Positions 8,959-17,830 of a stretch of 64,000 nucleotides of DNA are shown one piece after another. The notes beneath the pieces are model-generated. The model was not told where the DNA came from and searched no databases. It was given only the letters and a program-made list of their open reading frames with translations. A program made the translations under genes and the position numbers. The stretch spans positions 1,178,001 through 1,242,000 of the forward strand of contig NZ_AFOY02000015.1 of assembly GCF_000217955.3 (NCBI RefSeq), in the 5' to 3' direction. How positions within the stretch are numbered: position 1 is the first letter of the stretch; each line of letters starts with the position of its first letter. Source of the stretch: Pseudomonas fluorescens HK44. GTDB lineage: Bacteria > Pseudomonadota > Gammaproteobacteria > Pseudomonadales > Pseudomonadaceae.

Positions 8959-10068
8959 CTATGAATTCGTCGTTACCTCAAGTGTGAAGGGCTCGGAATA
9001 GCGTTGCGAGACATCGTGACCGCTGATTTTCACGGTGTAGGTGCTCGATGGTCGCAAAAAAGTAAACATGACCCCTTGTACTGGGCTCTGGATTTCTCTG
9101 GTTGAGCCTTTATGGTTATCCGCTTCAGACTTATAACCCATAAGCCCGATCGCCCCATTCGGCCTGTCCCATACAAGTGTAATGCTGGAGCGGCTAACGC
9201 TCACCACTCGAACATTTTTCGGCGGGTCCAAAAAGGGTGTCTTCACCGCGATTGCATCGCTTGCTTCAGAACGATTGCCGGCTGCATCCAGTGCTTGTAC
9301 TGAAAATCTATATTGGGTTTCGGGGGTGAGCCCGATGGCGAGGTACGCGGGTGTATCATCTTTGGTTTTATCGATAACCACATCGCCTTTGAGTATTTCA
9401 TATTCGACAACCCCGACATTATCGACTGCACGATTCCATACCAGAGCAGCAGCCCTGCTGGATAAATTCAAGGCAACCAGTCCGGTTGGTTTTTCAGGTG
9501 GGGTGATGTCCAAAACCGCAGGATCGGAAAGATTACTGCGGGCACTTCTGGCACGGACCTCAATGACATTGGGCGTTAACGAGGTCGGACTTCTCATCGG
9601 GTAATTGAGGCCACGAACCGAAGCGATAGTCTGGCCATTGCATGCAACCAGATAGTCGAACACTGGCTCTCCACCGACGGGAGCGATCCAGCTCAATGTG
9701 AAGCCGTTTTGCGTATATTCAGTAGCGCGTAAATTGCCCGGCATGCCGGGGCTGCTGCGTATATTCACATAACTGGGGGCGGATACGATGTTGCCAGCGG
9801 CTTTCGCCCGTACGAAAATCCGGTACTGAACGTTCGGGTTTAGCTGACGCAGCTCATGAGGTGGTCGAAGAACGTCTATCGTGGCAATGCCCCCACCTGA
9901 AATCTCATAGCCCGCCGCGTCTGGGCACAAATGACAGGTTGAATAGGGTTCATCCCAAGTCAGGACGGCAGTCGTCGAGTTGATTCGAGTACCTTGTAAA
10001 TTTCCGGGTCTGCACATTTGCGTGGCAGAAACTGTAGATCCCGACGAACTATCCGAAGATTTGCTCAT
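8959..10068 (-). CDS. Fibronectin type III repeat protein
   Basis: This 369-residue protein consists of a short Ser-rich N-terminus and about four FN3 modules (roughly residues 20-105, 108-190, 192-280 and 283-367). Each shows the FN3 signature of a conserved Trp (LTWDEP, LSWIAP, LVWNRA, LVWDRP) followed by a YRI/YRFSVQALDAAGNRS-type strand. The ATG at 10068 has a GGAGGG ribosome site 7-8 bases upstream; a longer start at 10125 has none. No signal peptide, catalytic motif or anchor is visible. FN3 arrays usually mediate binding to proteins or carbohydrates. A role near the RHS remnant 8 kb away is only a guess. It appears monocistronic. Confidence 0.85.
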   Translation of the reverse strand: MSKSSDSSSGSTVSATQMCRPGNLQGTRINSTTAVLTWDEPYSTCHLCPDAAGYEISGGGIATIDVLRPPHELRQLNPNVQYRIFVRAKAAGNIVSAPSYVNIRSSPGMPGNLRATEYTQNGFTLSWIAPVGGEPVFDYLVACNGQTIASVRGLNYPMRSPTSLTPNVIEVRARSARSNLSDPAVLDITPPEKPTGLVALNLSSRAAALVWNRAVDNVGVVEYEILKGDVVIDKTKDDTPAYLAIGLTPETQYRFSVQALDAAGNRSEASDAIAVKTPFLDPPKNVRVVSVSRSSITLVWDRPNGAIGLMGYKSEADNHKGSTREIQSPVQGVMFTFLRPSSTYTVKISGHDVSQRYSEPFTLEVTTNS

Positions 10069-10163
10069 GCCTGGCCCTCCAAATTTTGTATCGGGATTTT
10101 TACGCACTACCAGTGAGGGTGACACCTCACAGAACTGATAGTTGTATCTGCTTCTACCCTATG

Positions 10164-10304
10164 TTAATCCCGGCACATTTCGTCTAGAGAATGACCTTTC
10201 CCGGGGCGATAACGACGTTGCAACGCTTCAATCGCTGCATGGGCCTTTTGTTTGCCGGGGTCGGCCTGGTTGAGTGCATTGGCCTGACCTCCATCCGCCG
10301 ACAT
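10164..10304 (-). CDS. Possible 46-residue small protein
   Basis: A short frame begins MSADGGQANALNQADP and ends RYRPGKGHSLDEMCRD. It occupies the otherwise empty region between the FN3 gene and ptxS. The C-terminal pattern AIEALQRRYRPGKGHSLDEM vaguely recalls the tails of Phd-type antitoxins, but no toxin gene is adjacent, and the ribosome-binding site is poor. It may be a remnant. I do not assign a function. Confidence 0.3.
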   Translation of the reverse strand: MSADGGQANALNQADPGKQKAHAAIEALQRRYRPGKGHSLDEMCRD

Positions 10305-10359
10305 TTTTCACTTGATGATCATCCCGACTCTTGACGAGAGATTGGTTTCTGGTGTTTCC

Positions 10360-10373
10360 TGAAACCGGTTTCA
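10360..10373. promoter_or_regulatory. PtxS operator upstream of ptxS
   Basis: The perfect palindrome TGAAACCGGTTTCA ends 47 bp before the ptxS start. It is identical to the operator described for PtxS in P. aeruginosa and P. putida, which argues for autoregulation relieved by 2-ketogluconate. Confidence 0.9.
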
Positions 10374-10420
10374 GCGCCATGCGCCAAACCTTATAAATCC
10401 AATAACAAGGTTTTCAGACC

Positions 10421-11446
10421 GTGAGCGATTTCTCCGCCGCCCAGCGCAGCCGCGTGACCATGCTCGACGTGGCCGAACACGCCAAGGTCTCCAAGGCCAG
10501 CGTTTCTCGGTTCATCGGCGAGGATCGCGCCCTGCTCTCCGATGCCATTGCCCAGCGCATCGAGCAGGCCATTGCCGAACTGGGCTACCGCCCAAACCAG
10601 ATGGCCCGCGGCTTGAAACGCGGGCGTACTCGCCTGATCGGCATGCTGGTGGCCGACATCCGCAACCCTTATTCGATTGCCGTGATGCACGGGGTGGAAA
10701 CTGCCTGCCGGCAGCACGGCTACAGCCTGGTGGTGTGCAACACCGACCGCGACGACGAGCAGGAACGTCAGCACCTGGCGCTACTGCGCTCGTACAACAT
10801 CGAAGGCCTGATCGTTAACACCCTCGGCCATCACCGCGACGAATTGCACGAACTGCATCGGGAAATGCCCTTGGTGCTGGTGGATCGCAAGGTCGAGCGC
10901 CTGGAAAGCGACATGGTCGGGCTGGACAACCCGGCAGCCGTCGAAATGGCCCTCGCCCATTTTGAAGAACGCGGTTACCGGGATGTCATGCTGGTGACCG
11001 AGCCCTTTGACGGCACCAGTTCGCGGATCGAACGGGTCAGCAGCTTCAAGGCGAAGATCGAGCAGCGGCCCGCGCTTCGCGGAGCAATCACGGAAACCGG
11101 CGGCGAGCTGACGGCGAATCTGAAAACCTTCCTCGACACACCCGGCCCCGGTCCCAAAGCGCTGTTTTGCGCGAACGGGATTGCGGCGTTGGCCAGCACC
11201 CATTCTTTGCGCGAACTTAATTGCCACCTGTTCGCGGATGTCGGCCTGATCGCCCTCGATGACCTGGATTGGTACCCGCTGGTGGGCAGCGGCATCACCG
11301 CCCTCGCCCAACCGACCACCGAAATTGGCGCCAGCGCGTTTGAGTGTTTGCTCAGGCGTTTGCGAGGGGATGACGGGGCGATGCGGAAACTGGATTTTTC
11401 GGCGCGGTTGATTGTGCGGGGATCGACTCTTGGAGATCTTCGGTGA
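10421..11446 (+). CDS. ptxS: PtxS, LacI-family repressor of 2-ketogluconate utilisation
   Basis: This 341-residue LacI/GalR regulator has an N-terminal helix-turn-helix with hinge (TMLDVAEHAKVSKASVSRFI, then GYRPNQMARGLKRG) and a periplasmic-binding-protein-like effector domain (LIGMLVADIRNPY, VGLIALDDLDWYPL). The start codon is GTG at 10421 behind an AAGG. Context identifies it: it is followed by kguE, kguK, kguT and kguD, and perfect PtxS operators occur before itself and before kguE. In characterised pseudomonads it represses this operon, and 2-ketogluconate is the inducer. Confidence 0.95.
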   Translation: MSDFSAAQRSRVTMLDVAEHAKVSKASVSRFIGEDRALLSDAIAQRIEQAIAELGYRPNQMARGLKRGRTRLIGMLVADIRNPYSIAVMHGVETACRQHGYSLVVCNTDRDDEQERQHLALLRSYNIEGLIVNTLGHHRDELHELHREMPLVLVDRKVERLESDMVGLDNPAAVEMALAHFEERGYRDVMLVTEPFDGTSSRIERVSSFKAKIEQRPALRGAITETGGELTANLKTFLDTPGPGPKALFCANGIAALASTHSLRELNCHLFADVGLIALDDLDWYPLVGSGITALAQPTTEIGASAFECLLRRLRGDDGAMRKLDFSARLIVRGSTLGDLR

Positions 11447-11462
11447 TTGTTCCGGCCTCATC

Positions 11463-11490
11463 GTCGGAACGCCGCCCGGAGCAGGCTCGC
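11463..11490. repeat. Single REP unit with internal extra segment
   Basis: CCTCATCG is followed by GTCGGAACGCCGCCCG and then GAGCAGGCTCGCGATGG. Compared with the REPINs in this window, it reads as a REP carrying an extra 13-15 bp. It lies in the ptxS-kguE spacer, upstream of the second PtxS operator. Confidence 0.6.
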
Positions 11491-11528
11491 GATGGCGCCC
11501 TGAAGATCACTATTTTTTTGAACAAAAA

Positions 11529-11542
11529 TGAAACCGGTTTCA
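11529..11542. promoter_or_regulatory. PtxS operator upstream of kguE
   Basis: A second perfect TGAAACCGGTTTCA palindrome ends 14 bp before the kguE ATG, overlapping the expected promoter or leader. It should be the site through which PtxS controls kguEKTD. Confidence 0.92.
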
Positions 11543-11556
11543 GAGGTAGAAAAACA

Positions 11557-12339
11557 ATGAATACTCCCGCCGTTTCCATCAGCCTCTCCAGCTACGGTGC
11601 CGATCTTGTGCGCCAACGTGGCCAAGGCAGTTTTATCGAAATTCTGGCCCTCGCCGGTGCCACGCGTATCGAATGGCGCGAAGAATTGCTGACCTGTGAA
11701 AATCCTGCGCAACTGGCCGAAACGACAAAGGCTAAAGGCCTGGAGAGCGTGTATTCCTCGCCGATTGAGCTTTGGCTGGCCGGGCAATCCAAACCCAATC
11801 CCGAGCTGATCCACGCCCTGCAACGAGCCCAGGCTTTCGGCGCCAAATGGTTGAAAGTGTCCCTGGGCTATTTCACCGACAACAGCGATCTGCAAACCCT
11901 TGCCCGGCTGCTGAGCGAAAGTGCCGTGCAGTTGCTGGTGGAAAACGACCAGACCCTGCACGGCGGTCGCATCGAACCCTTCCAGCGCTTTTTCGATGAA
12001 GTCGAGCAGCGCAATCTGCCGATCATGATGACGTTCGATATCGGCAACTGGCACTGGCAAGACCAGTCGCCTGCCATTGCCGCGCGATTGTTCGGTCGCC
12101 ATGTGGGTTATGTGCACTGCAAGGCGGTGACCCGTCGCGCCGACGGCAAACTGGTCGCCATCCCGCCCGCCGCCAGCGACTTGCAACAGTGGGAAGAGCT
12201 GCTGCGGTACATGACCCAAGGCGTCATGCGCGCGGCGGAATACCCGCTGCAAGGCGATGACCTGGTGCAGTTGACCCGCGAACACGTCGCCGCCCTCGCC
12301 CACCTGGGCCAATCGCAGCGGGAGAATGCGCATGTCTGA
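11557..12339 (+). CDS. kguE: KguE, sugar phosphate isomerase/epimerase-like protein of 2-ketogluconate operon
   Basis: This 260-residue protein belongs to the xylose isomerase-like TIM-barrel family (AP endonuclease 2 fold): metal-ligand-type motifs are LLVENDQTLHGG, MMTFDIGNWHW and VGYVHCKAV. It is the first structural gene of the kgu operon. Its biochemical step is poorly defined in the literature; it is usually annotated as an epimerase. The ATG at 11557 follows an AGAGGTAG ribosome site; the open frame upstream runs back through the operator and REP unit and is not used. It overlaps kguK by eight bases. Confidence 0.92.
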   Translation: MNTPAVSISLSSYGADLVRQRGQGSFIEILALAGATRIEWREELLTCENPAQLAETTKAKGLESVYSSPIELWLAGQSKPNPELIHALQRAQAFGAKWLKVSLGYFTDNSDLQTLARLLSESAVQLLVENDQTLHGGRIEPFQRFFDEVEQRNLPIMMTFDIGNWHWQDQSPAIAARLFGRHVGYVHCKAVTRRADGKLVAIPPAASDLQQWEELLRYMTQGVMRAAEYPLQGDDLVQLTREHVAALAHLGQSQRENAHV

Positions 12340-13306
12340 GATCGATATCCTGTCGTTCGGCGAAACCATGGCGATGTTCGTCGCCGAGCAGGCCGGTGAT
12401 CTGTCCAGCGTCGGCCAGTTCCACAAACGCATCGCCGGCGCGGACAGCAACGTCGCCATCGGCCTGTCGCGCTTGGGCTTCAAGGTCGCATGGCTGAGCC
12501 GGGTCGGTGCCGATTCACTGGGCCGCTTCGTGATCGATACCCTGGAGAAGGAAGGCCTGGACTGCCGCCATGTCGACATCGACACCGCGCACCCCACCGG
12601 TTTCCAGCTCAAGTCCCGCACCGAGGATGGCAGCGACCCAGCCGTCGAGTATTTCCGCCGCGGTTCGGCAGCCAGTCACCTGTCGCCCCACTCGATCGTG
12701 CCCCAATTGCTCAAGGCCCGACACCTGCACGCCACCGGCATCCCCCCGGCGCTCTCGCAGACTGCCCGGCAGATGTCGTACGAATTGATGACCCGCATGC
12801 GCGAGGCCGGGCGCAGCGTGTCGTTCGATCCGAACCTGCGCCCGAGCCTGTGGGCCAGCGAACAACAGATGATCACCGAGATCAATCGCCTCGCCGCTCT
12901 CGCCCATTGGGTATTGCCGGGGCTCAGCGAGGGGCGCTTGCTCACCGGTTTCGACGATCCGGCCGACATCGCGCAGTTTTACCTCGACCAGGGCGCCGAG
13001 GCCGTTGCGATCAAACTCGGCCCGCATGGTGCTTACTACCGCACGCACCTGGATGCCGGTTTTGTCGACGGCGTGCGGGTGCAAACGGTGGTCGATACCG
13101 TCGGTGCCGGTGATGGATTTGCCGTCGGCTTGATCAGTGCCCTGCTCGTAAACCACAGCTTTGCCGACGCCGTGCGGCGGGCCAATTGGATTGGCAGCCG
13201 GGCGGTGCAAAGTCGCGGGGATATGGAGGGGTTGCCGACCCGAGTCGAACTGATCGCTGAATTTGAGGCCGCCGTTCGCGAGCAAGCTTCGCTCCTACAG
13301 GTCTAG
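12332..13306 (+). CDS. kguK: KguK, 2-ketogluconate kinase (PfkB family)
   Basis: This 324-residue cytoplasmic sugar kinase should phosphorylate 2-keto-D-gluconate to 2-keto-6-phosphogluconate. PfkB features are the N-terminal sugar-binding stretch (GADSNVAIGLSRLG) and the C-terminal ATP/anion-hole motif DTVGAGDGFAVGL. The ATG at 12332 has GGGAG seven bases upstream and overlaps the end of kguE, consistent with coupling. The last roughly ten codons (REQASLLQV and stop) are formed by a REP-type repeat, so the native C-terminus has probably been replaced or extended by repeat sequence. Confidence 0.94.
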   Translation: MSEIDILSFGETMAMFVAEQAGDLSSVGQFHKRIAGADSNVAIGLSRLGFKVAWLSRVGADSLGRFVIDTLEKEGLDCRHVDIDTAHPTGFQLKSRTEDGSDPAVEYFRRGSAASHLSPHSIVPQLLKARHLHATGIPPALSQTARQMSYELMTRMREAGRSVSFDPNLRPSLWASEQQMITEINRLAALAHWVLPGLSEGRLLTGFDDPADIAQFYLDQGAEAVAIKLGPHGAYYRTHLDAGFVDGVRVQTVVDTVGAGDGFAVGLISALLVNHSFADAVRRANWIGSRAVQSRGDMEGLPTRVELIAEFEAAVREQASLLQV

Positions 13307-13341
13307 CGCAGGACCTGTAGAAGCGTGGCTTGCCCGCGAAG
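13274..13341. repeat. REP doublet overlapping the kguK stop
   Basis: Inverted arms TTCGCGAGCAAGCTTCGCTCC and GAAGCGTGGCTTGCCCGCGAA flank a shorter palindrome (CTACAGGTC/GGACCTGTAG). The left arm is translated as the end of KguK. The element separates kguK from kguT. Confidence 0.8.
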
Positions 13342-13410
13342 GGTCCGGCACAGTCACTGAAGATCTAAACACCTGCTGCGACAAAAACAACAAGCTCAGG
13401 AGCACCACCC

Positions 13411-14709
13411 ATGAAAACCGCAACCCTCGCCGCCCGCCGCTGGTGGTACATCATGCCCATCGTCTTCATCACCTACAGCCTGGCGTATCTGGATCGCGCC
13501 AACTACGGCTTCGCCGCCGCCTCGGGCATGGCCGCAGACCTGATGATCACTCCGGGCCTGTCGTCGATGCTCGGCGCGCTGTTTTTCCTCGGCTACTTTT
13601 TCTTCCAGGTGCCGGGGGCAATCTATGCGCAGAAGCACAGCGTGAAGAAGCTGATTTTCGTCAGCCTGATCCTCTGGGGCAGCCTGGCGACCCTCACTGG
13701 GATCGTCTCCAACGCCTACTGGCTGATCGTCATCCGCTTCATGCTCGGCGTGGTCGAGGCCGCGGTGATGCCGGCAATGCTGATTTACCTGTGCCACTGG
13801 TTCACCCGCGCCGAACGCTCGCGGGCCAACACCTTCCTGATCCTCGGCAACCCGGTGACCATGTTGTGGATGTCGGTGGTCTCGGGCTATCTGGTGCAGC
13901 ACTACAACTGGCGCTGGATGTTCATCGTCGAAGGCTTGCCGGCGGTGCTTTGGGCCTTTATCTGGTGGAAACTGGCCGATGATCGTCCGGCCCAGGCGAC
14001 GTGGCTCAGCGATGAGGAAAAAGGCGATCTGGAGAGCGCCTTGGCCGCCGAACAGGTCGGCATCAAGGCGGTGAAGAACTACGCCGAAGCCTTCCGCTCG
14101 CCAAAAGTGATCATCCTGGCCTTGCAATTCTTCTGCTGGAGCATCGGCGTCTACGGTTTCGTGCTGTGGCTGCCATCGATCCTCAAGGCGGGTGCGCAGA
14201 TGGACATGGTGCAGGCCGGCTGGTTATCGGCGCTGCCTTATCTGGCGGCAGTCATCGGCATGCTGCTGGTGTCCTGGGGCTCGGACAAACTGCAAAAACG
14301 CAAACGCTTCGTCTGGCCTCCGCTGTTGATCGCTTCAATTGCCTTTTATGGTTCGTACGCCCTGGGCGCCGAACACTTCTGGTGGTCGTACACCTTGCTG
14401 GTCATCGCGGGTGCCTGCATGTACGCACCTTACGGACCGTTCTTCGCCATCATCCCGGAAATCCTCCCGGCCAACGTCGCCGGCGGCGCCATGGCGCTCA
14501 TCAACAGCATGGGGGCGCTGGGATCGTTTGGCGGTTCTTATCTGGTGGGTTACCTCAACAGCTCCACCGGCTCACCTGGTGCGTCCTACCTGTTGATGAG
14601 TGGCGCGTTGCTGCTGTCGGTGGTGCTGACAATGATCCTGAAGCCAGGGGCCAGTGATCGAGAGCCGTCCAAGGTCGAAGCTGGACGTCCCGTGGCAGCC
14701 CACTCCTAA
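13411..14709 (+). CDS. kguT: KguT, 2-ketogluconate MFS transporter
   Basis: This 432-residue permease of the major facilitator superfamily (anion:cation symporter branch) has twelve predicted membrane segments and the early motif LAYLDRANYGFAAASG typical of that branch. Given its position between kguK and kguD, it should import 2-ketogluconate produced by periplasmic glucose oxidation. The start has AGGAG ten bases upstream. Twelve bases separate its stop from the next possible start of kguD. Confidence 0.93.
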   Translation: MKTATLAARRWWYIMPIVFITYSLAYLDRANYGFAAASGMAADLMITPGLSSMLGALFFLGYFFFQVPGAIYAQKHSVKKLIFVSLILWGSLATLTGIVSNAYWLIVIRFMLGVVEAAVMPAMLIYLCHWFTRAERSRANTFLILGNPVTMLWMSVVSGYLVQHYNWRWMFIVEGLPAVLWAFIWWKLADDRPAQATWLSDEEKGDLESALAAEQVGIKAVKNYAEAFRSPKVIILALQFFCWSIGVYGFVLWLPSILKAGAQMDMVQAGWLSALPYLAAVIGMLLVSWGSDKLQKRKRFVWPPLLIASIAFYGSYALGAEHFWWSYTLLVIAGACMYAPYGPFFAIIPEILPANVAGGAMALINSMGALGSFGGSYLVGYLNSSTGSPGASYLLMSGALLLSVVLTMILKPGASDREPSKVEAGRPVAAHS

Positions 14710-14730
14710 ATTGAACAAAAGGTGAACACG

Positions 14731-15717
14731 ATGAAAAAACACATCGTCCTCTACAAAAAACTTTCGCCCGGGTTGATGGCTCGATTACAGGCACAAGCCG
14801 AAGTGACGCTAATCGACAAACTCGACAGCGACGGTCTGAGGCGCCTGCGCGATGCCTTGCCCGGCGCCCAGGGGCTGCTGGGTGCAAGCCTGCGGCTGGA
14901 TGCCGAGCTCCTCGAGCTGGCACCAAACCTTGAGGCCGTCGCAAGCGTTTCGGTGGGCATCGACAACTATGATGTCGACTACCTGAGCCAGCGTAACATC
15001 CTGCTGAGCAACACCCCTGACGTACTGACCGAAACCACCGCAGACACCGGTTTTGCGTTGATTCTGGCCACGGCCCGGCGGGTGGTGGAACTGGCCAACC
15101 TGGTGCGCTCCGGGCAATGGAAACAAAACATCGGGCCGATGCATTTCGGCAGCGACGTGCATGGCAAAACCCTCGGCATCATAGGCATGGGACGGATCGG
15201 CGAAGCGCTGGCACAACGTGGGCATTTCGGCTTCGGCATGCCGGTCATCTATCACAGTCACTTGGAGAAACCTGCGGTGCAGACGCGCTTCAATGCGCAG
15301 TACCGCAGCCTGCCGCAGTTGCTGGAGCAAGCGGATTTCATCTGCCTTACCTTGCCGTTGACCGCCGAAACCGAAGGCCTGATCGGCGCCCGGGAATTTG
15401 CGCTGATGCGCCCGGAAAGCATCTTCATCAACATTTCACGGGGCAAGGTGGTCGACGAGGCGGCGCTGATCGAGGCCCTGCAAAAAGGACAAATTCGCGC
15501 GGCGGGACTGGATGTGTTCGAGCGCGAACCGCTGGGGCAAGATTCACCGCTACTGCAGTTGGACAACGTGGTAGCGACGCCGCATATCGGTTCCGCCACC
15601 CATGAAACACGCGAGGCCATGGCACGCTGTGCGGTGGATAATCTGCTGGCGGCATTGGCCGGTGAGCGGCCGCCGAACCTGGTGAATGGCGGGGTGTGGG
15701 ATCAGCGCACTCTCTAA
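14731..15717 (+). CDS. kguD: KguD, 2-keto-6-phosphogluconate reductase
   Basis: This 328-residue NAD(P)-dependent D-2-hydroxyacid dehydrogenase should reduce 2-keto-6-phosphogluconate to 6-phosphogluconate, which enters the Entner-Doudoroff pathway. It has the Rossmann motif GIIGMGRIGEALAQRG, the catalytic Arg in NISRGKVVDE, Glu in FEREPL and the His in TPHIGSATHETR. ATG 14731 has AGGTG at suitable distance; a GTG nine bases upstream is less likely. It is the last gene of the operon. Confidence 0.94.
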   Translation: MKKHIVLYKKLSPGLMARLQAQAEVTLIDKLDSDGLRRLRDALPGAQGLLGASLRLDAELLELAPNLEAVASVSVGIDNYDVDYLSQRNILLSNTPDVLTETTADTGFALILATARRVVELANLVRSGQWKQNIGPMHFGSDVHGKTLGIIGMGRIGEALAQRGHFGFGMPVIYHSHLEKPAVQTRFNAQYRSLPQLLEQADFICLTLPLTAETEGLIGAREFALMRPESIFINISRGKVVDEAALIEALQKGQIRAAGLDVFEREPLGQDSPLLQLDNVVATPHIGSATHETREAMARCAVDNLLAALAGERPPNLVNGGVWDQRTL

Positions 15718-16004
15718 ATACAGAGATCAAAAGGTCCCAGCCTGCAGCAGCGCCTACAGCTTCGCGTAGAAAATTCCTATATCTACAGTTGCGGTGACTG
15801 ACAGCCTTTTCGACCATTCCTCGCTAAAGTCGCCCACCTGTAATTTGTGACAGGTTCCAAGGCCGTTGATTCGCGATATAAGTGGACCAAGCCTACAGCC
15901 CTGACTCAGGTGTCTGAAGGCTGGCCGCATGAACCTCGCCTTTATGAAGTAGGAAGATTCTGCCGTGCCCACGCCATCATTGATGATAAATGGGAGAGCC
16001 CGTT

Positions 16005-16289
16005 ATGTACCGAACCAACTCAGCCCCAGTCCGGTCAGCGCCAGCCCAGGTCAATTTTCAGCCACAGAAACCCGAAAAACCTAAAGCAATCACACTCACA
16101 ACCAGGGAACAAGAGGTTTTGCAGTGGAGCGCCGCTGGCAAGTCCTCCTGGGAGATCGGCCAGATCGTGCGCTGCACCGAAGCCGGTGTGAACTACCACT
16201 TCTGCAACATCCGCCGAAAATTCGGCGTGAGTTCGCGCTGGACCGCAGTGGTCAAGGCGCTGGAACAAGGCTTGATTCATTTGCCTTGA
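16005..16289 (+). CDS. Short LuxR-type HTH protein
   Basis: This 94-residue protein contains only a LuxR/GerE helix-turn-helix (LTTREQEVLQWSAAGKSSWEIGQIV, then YHFCNIRRKFGVSSRWTAVVKALEQGLI). No autoinducer-binding or receiver domain is encoded; the first 35 residues are Pro/Gln-rich linker. ATG 16005 has GGGAG eight bases upstream. Stand-alone HTH proteins of this kind occur in fluorescent pseudomonads, and targets are unknown. The 15718-16004 region before it has no recognisable gene or operator. It converges on the gene at 16277-17653, overlapping its 3' end by 13 bases. Confidence 0.82.
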   Translation: MYRTNSAPVRSAPAQVNFQPQKPEKPKAITLTTREQEVLQWSAAGKSSWEIGQIVRCTEAGVNYHFCNIRRKFGVSSRWTAVVKALEQGLIHLP

Positions 16290-17653
16290 ACCGGGGCTGG
16301 CCGTGGCGTACACAAATCAAATACACCTCCTCCGATACGCACGGCTGCTCCTGCGGGCCCCAAAGCCGATAGAGAAACCTGTCCAGTGCCCGTCGCCTCC
16401 TCGCACTCTACGAGGGGGTACAAGGACGAAGGTGTAGGGTCGATTCGCAAGTTGAAGGCCTCATCCGAGGGTTGCCCGTCGCTTTCACCCAAGGGAATCA
16501 ATTTGTAAAACACGTCAAACCGCTTTTCTGGCTGAAGCGGTGTCGCCATATTTGAGGGGATAGCAGTACTGGGAATCTTGAATCGCCTTGGTGAACCGGC
16601 GACGGGTTCTTTGACAACGACTTGACCGTTGTGAGGGTGTCCCATCCAGTGCACCTCGACCCTGACGTCGGGACCGATCGTGACTGCGTCGGGAATGATG
16701 ACGTACGCACCATTAGTACTTGCTGCAATCCAGCCCATATTTGGGCCTTCGGATGTAACCCCCTCTACCAGCGGAGCCGGCAATTTCTGAGAGGCGCGCA
16801 CATCAAGCGTCAATGGGGTGCCGGACTCACTGGCACCGACGCTCGCGTACTGATAACTCACCTTCACCTTCCCCCCGACATTCCCCAGCAACCACTCAGG
16901 CTCCAGGTGGAACTCCAGCACATCACTGTCGAGGGTCGAACGGTCGACCTGCATTGACCGGATGACACTCTTTGTCCCCATCCAGTACATAAGCACCCCA
17001 TCACCGTGCTGGATGCCTGGGGGCACGGGCTGAATCTGCAGGGTCAACCCCTTGGGGAAACGGCCTGGATCAATCGGACCACCGCTGTGACCCTTGATCT
17101 TTATCTCAGGCAACAATGGGGACGTCGGCGCTACGATTTTCACCAATTGAAACTCGGAATCGCTGGGGCCCTGCCCATTGGCATACTCGACTTTGTAACT
17201 GAATTGCGCATGCCCACCGCGAATAAAGTTGAACTCGCTACGCGGCACGTTGAACTCCAATGGCTGCCCCAAGTGCTTGTCGATGAGGTCTATCTTGACA
17301 GTGTGCGCGTCGTCTTCCGGGACCCCGAATTTGTCGTAGCCCTGCCACTCAAATGTCACTTTGTCGCCAACACTCATCGCCCGATAGGGCGGCACAACTG
17401 CCGTCACACCCCCGGTATCTACAGCTTCGGGATCCAGAGCCAGATCATGGGATTCCTTGATCTGTGCAACAGGAAGAAGCGCCGGTGGGCGTTTGCCCAG
17501 GTAGAGGAATTTCCGTTGGGATTCGTCTCCTCGTTTATTTGGATCCGAATCATCGCCCAATGCGTAGGAATAAAAGGCCCAGCCTTGATCCATGTCTTTA
17601 AACGTTGTGTTAAGGATGTATACCGGCATTCCCAGTGACGGGTCATACGCCAT
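16277..17653 (-). CDS. Unrecognised beta-rich protein, possibly 5'-truncated
   Basis: This protein of about 458 residues has no signal peptide and no motif I recognise. It looks like a series of Ig-like beta modules: repeated segments of the type VxxPYRAMSVGDKVTFEWQGYD, PGDGVLMYWMG and GPDVRVEVHWMGHPHNGQVVV, each with a conserved Trp-Gly/Met-Gly, spaced by about 100 residues. Start choice is uncertain: ATGs at 17653 and 17662 lack a good ribosome site, and another frame immediately upstream on the same strand ends in natural-looking sequence (FKLKAWIDNAINGV), so a one-base frameshift near 17645 may have removed the true N-terminus. It is divergent from a truncated RHS gene, a setting in which accessory surface proteins are common. 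Confidence 0.6.
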   Translation of the reverse strand: MAYDPSLGMPVYILNTTFKDMDQGWAFYSYALGDDSDPNKRGDESQRKFLYLGKRPPALLPVAQIKESHDLALDPEAVDTGGVTAVVPPYRAMSVGDKVTFEWQGYDKFGVPEDDAHTVKIDLIDKHLGQPLEFNVPRSEFNFIRGGHAQFSYKVEYANGQGPSDSEFQLVKIVAPTSPLLPEIKIKGHSGGPIDPGRFPKGLTLQIQPVPPGIQHGDGVLMYWMGTKSVIRSMQVDRSTLDSDVLEFHLEPEWLLGNVGGKVKVSYQYASVGASESGTPLTLDVRASQKLPAPLVEGVTSEGPNMGWIAASTNGAYVIIPDAVTIGPDVRVEVHWMGHPHNGQVVVKEPVAGSPRRFKIPSTAIPSNMATPLQPEKRFDVFYKLIPLGESDGQPSDEAFNLRIDPTPSSLYPLVECEEATGTGQVSLSALGPAGAAVRIGGGVFDLCTPRPAPVQGK

Positions 17654-17830
17654 TAATGGCATTGTCGATCCAGGCCTTCAACTTAAAAGCAGACAGGTTA
17701 AGCCTGGGTGGCCCATTACTGACAGCATCAAATGCATGATCATTAAAACCCCCACCAAGCCACCCGTGCCGCCGTCCTCCCCCGCGCCTTGAACGTCCGC
17801 CGCTCTCTTTTTGCTTATGAGGCCTGTAAA

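Noticed and set aside
11458..12621. Minus-strand open frame of 387 codons across kguE and kguK
   Set aside because: Antisense to two well-identified operon genes.
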